In this document: positions 54,270 to 55,485 of the stretch, in pieces
Numbering within the stretch: the first letter of the stretch is position 1
Layout: each line of letters starts with the position of its first letter
Origin: Ezakiella sp.
GTDB lineage: Bacteria > Bacillota > Clostridia > Tissierellales > Peptoniphilaceae
DNA: 55,485 bases
Reading direction: 5' to 3'
Assembly (NCBI GenBank): GCA_022766605.1
Contig: JALEOH010000002.1
Location: 1-55,485, forward strand
The notes under the pieces: generated by a model
Databases searched by the model: none
What the model was told of the DNA's origin: nothing
What the model saw: the letters and a program-made list of their open reading frames with translations, nothing else
Made by a program: the position numbers and the translations under genes

Positions 54270-55215
54270 TGAAATATATATAAAAGAAAGAGAGAATCTA
54301 ATATTTTTTGAGTTAAGGGCACAAGATGGTGCCTTTAATTTTATAGATGAGGATGTCTATGTTCCACTTGTGGTTGACAATATAAAAAAATATAATGATG
54401 AAAGAAAGCTCGAGATTAGTTTGACCGATATATTTGAAGGCATAGCATTTTATCTATATGATATAAAGAGCAATAGTTCCATAATGGAGGAACTATTTAT
54501 TAAAATCATAGAAAATGAGCCAAATATCATAAAATCAATTAATATAAAAAACATCGAGAATGTATTAGCGAAATATTACTCGCTATCCTCAGCATTAAAA
54601 TTAATTGAGAAAAATGAGGATGAAATTCTTTGTGAAGATGAAAATAAAAAAGAAATGATAAATGATCTTTTGGAGAGAAAGGTCAGCATTATAATAAATA
54701 TGCTAAATAGAATCGATCAATTAAGGCTTGGCGAAGAAAAAGAGTTAGCACTTGGCAATGAGCTTTTATATAATTTAGAAGAGATTCTTTCTACTTTGAT
54801 AGATAAAAGACCAAAAGCCATAAACTATAGACTGCTTGCAGAATTATATATAAAGGAAAATCAATATTTAAAGGCTAGATTGATACTAAATAAGTCATTG
54901 GAAGATAACAGAATTGAAAATGAAACGGAACAGATTGAATTTTTAAGAGAGCTATCTCAAGATATATATGAACCATCTGAATATCAAAAAATAGATTATT
55001 TAATAAGTCAATATAAATATGAAGAGGCTATGACTGAGACGCTTAAACTCACCGAAACCAAGAATCGGATAAGAAGAATAGCCGCAATACTATATGATTC
55101 CGGCCAAAAGATAAAATTACTAGATGAATTTGAAAAATATTTAGAAAAATTTCCAAATGACGAAGAAGTAATAAAATGGAAAGACGATTTAGTGGCTGAA
55201 CTAAGCGAATCTTAG
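54256..55215 (+). CDS. Helical-repeat (TPR-like) cytoplasmic protein of unknown function
   Basis: A 319-residue acidic, Leu/Ile/Glu/Lys-rich protein with no signal peptide or membrane helix. The C-terminal half contains paired helices resembling tetratricopeptide repeats: NYRLLAELYIKENQYLKARLILNKSLED (about 196-223), ISQYKYEEAMTETLKLTE and FEKYLEKFPNDEEVIKWKDDL. The N-terminal part is unrecognised. The start is ATG 54256, inside the end of the membrane-protein gene, so it probably acts with it. It is the last gene before the rRNA operon. Confidence 0.65.
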   Translation: MSIIDEIYIKERENLIFFELRAQDGAFNFIDEDVYVPLVVDNIKKYNDERKLEISLTDIFEGIAFYLYDIKSNSSIMEELFIKIIENEPNIIKSINIKNIENVLAKYYSLSSALKLIEKNEDEILCEDENKKEMINDLLERKVSIIINMLNRIDQLRLGEEKELALGNELLYNLEEILSTLIDKRPKAINYRLLAELYIKENQYLKARLILNKSLEDNRIENETEQIEFLRELSQDIYEPSEYQKIDYLISQYKYEEAMTETLKLTETKNRIRRIAAILYDSGQKIKLLDEFEKYLEKFPNDEEVIKWKDDLVAELSES

Positions 55216-55263
55216 AGGCTAAAAAAATTTTTAAATTTTTTTGAAAAAAGAAGTAAAAAACGC
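55216..55263 (+). promoter_or_regulatory. A/T-tract region between the last gene and the rRNA promoter
   Basis: AAAAAAATTTTTAAATTTTTTT (within 55224-55247) is nearly palindromic. It may terminate the upstream operon and act as an UP element for the rRNA promoter directly downstream. Both roles are inferred from composition and position. Confidence 0.4.
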
Positions 55264-55292
55264 TTGACAAATAAAAACCACCATGGTATAAT
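55264..55292 (+). promoter_or_regulatory. rRNA operon promoter
   Basis: Perfect TTGACA (55264-55269), 17-bp spacer, perfect TATAAT (55287-55292), preceded by A/T tracts. It lies about 175 bp before mature 16S, as expected for rrn. Confidence 0.92.
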
Positions 55293-55467
55293 AAACAAGT
55301 CAGCTCGAGTGAGACATATCACAAGAGCTAGGGTAGTAACTATTACTACCAGAACCTAAACAAAGAAATAAGTGAAAAGAAGTCATGAATTGACGAAGTT
55401 AATTCTAAGGAAGTGGACACACTATAAATGTAATAATAAAGAGCCAGAGAAAGCTCAAGAGAAAATT
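55293..55467 (+). other. 16S rRNA leader with hairpin
   Basis: The leader transcript contains a strong hairpin, GGTAGTAA-CTA-TTACTACC (55332-55350), and a smaller GAGC..GCTC stem near 55441-55457. There is no coding frame. I could not identify a clear boxA. The leader is presumably removed by RNase III-type processing. Confidence 0.7.
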
Positions 55468-55485
55468 TATCTTGAGAGTTTGATC
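55468..55485 (+). rRNA. 16S rRNA, first bases (cut by window edge)
   Basis: The window ends with TTATCTTGAGAGTTTGATC, the conserved 5' end of 16S rRNA (AGAGTTTGATC continues CTGGCTCAG in bacteria). The 5' boundary is placed by analogy with E. coli numbering and is approximate by a few bases. Confidence 0.92.

Noticed and set aside
1..55485. CRISPR array or prophage
   Set aside because: No regularly spaced direct repeats, cas-like genes, or phage structural or integrase genes were seen in any region.

Overview
The window is about 55.5 kb of low-G+C DNA from an anaerobic Firmicute. Pyruvate:ferredoxin oxidoreductase, a K+-dependent-type membrane pyrophosphatase, an ECF folate transporter under a THF riboswitch and many A/T-ending codons all point to the Clostridia/Tissierellia. 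A Peptoniphilaceae-type coccus or rod (Fenollaria/Ezakiella/Peptoniphilus-like) is my best guess, inferred from gene content only. Most of the window is ordinary chromosome, densely packed on the + strand, and it ends at the first bases of a 16S rRNA gene behind a consensus promoter.

Layout. (1) 1-1080 is mobile-element debris: a minus-strand relaxase pseudogene interrupted by the 5' part of an LtrB-like group II intron, abutting the 3' end of a second group II intron on the + strand. (2) 1092-3236 holds folT with its promoter and THF riboswitch (minus), an ADP-ribosylglycohydrolase and tRNA-Lys(CUU). (3) 3320-9418 holds pepT, a peptide-binding lipoprotein, a GNAT acetyltransferase, ftsH, a phosphoglycerate-mutase-like phosphatase and a small membrane protein; an HD phosphohydrolase lies opposite. 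(4) 10148-21347 is an alr-led cluster: alr, a MazF-like protein with a long acidic N-terminal extension, a GNAT-like protein, a GT4-CsaB fusion, a TagA/WecG glycosyltransferase, transketolase, aminopeptidase P and uvrC. (5) 21515-25114 is nifJ (PFOR). (6) 25300-31554 is a NitT/TauT-type ABC importer with two paralogous cysteine-containing lipoproteins and a molybdopterin oxidoreductase, substrate unknown; a convergent SDR and a YbjQ protein follow. (7) 32897-33830 is a decayed stretch: two broken genes, then a minus-strand promoter-to-terminator unit with tiny ORFs and long-range inverted repeats. (8) 34011-42433 holds secG, hppA, an alpha/beta hydrolase, a membrane-anchored MurF-like ligase, ddl, rnr and smpB. 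(9) 42650-55215 holds a SpoU methyltransferase, pheS, pheT, zapA, a U32 peptidase, mutS2, argS, a membrane protein and a helical-repeat protein. (10) 55264-55485 is the rRNA operon promoter, leader and first bases of 16S rRNA.

How the genes fit together. Several sets serve the envelope: alr, murF-like and ddl act on D-alanine and peptidoglycan precursors, while the GT4-CsaB fusion and TagA-like enzyme suggest a pyruvylated secondary cell-wall polymer. PepT, the SBP_bac_5 lipoprotein and aminopeptidase P suggest peptide use, and PFOR plus the ion-pumping pyrophosphatase suggest fermentative energy conservation. The parts most worth a second look are the cryptic unit at 33366-33831, the ABC/molybdoenzyme cluster at 25178-31554 and the layered intron/relaxase wreckage at the left edge. 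I saw no CRISPR array and no intact mobile element.
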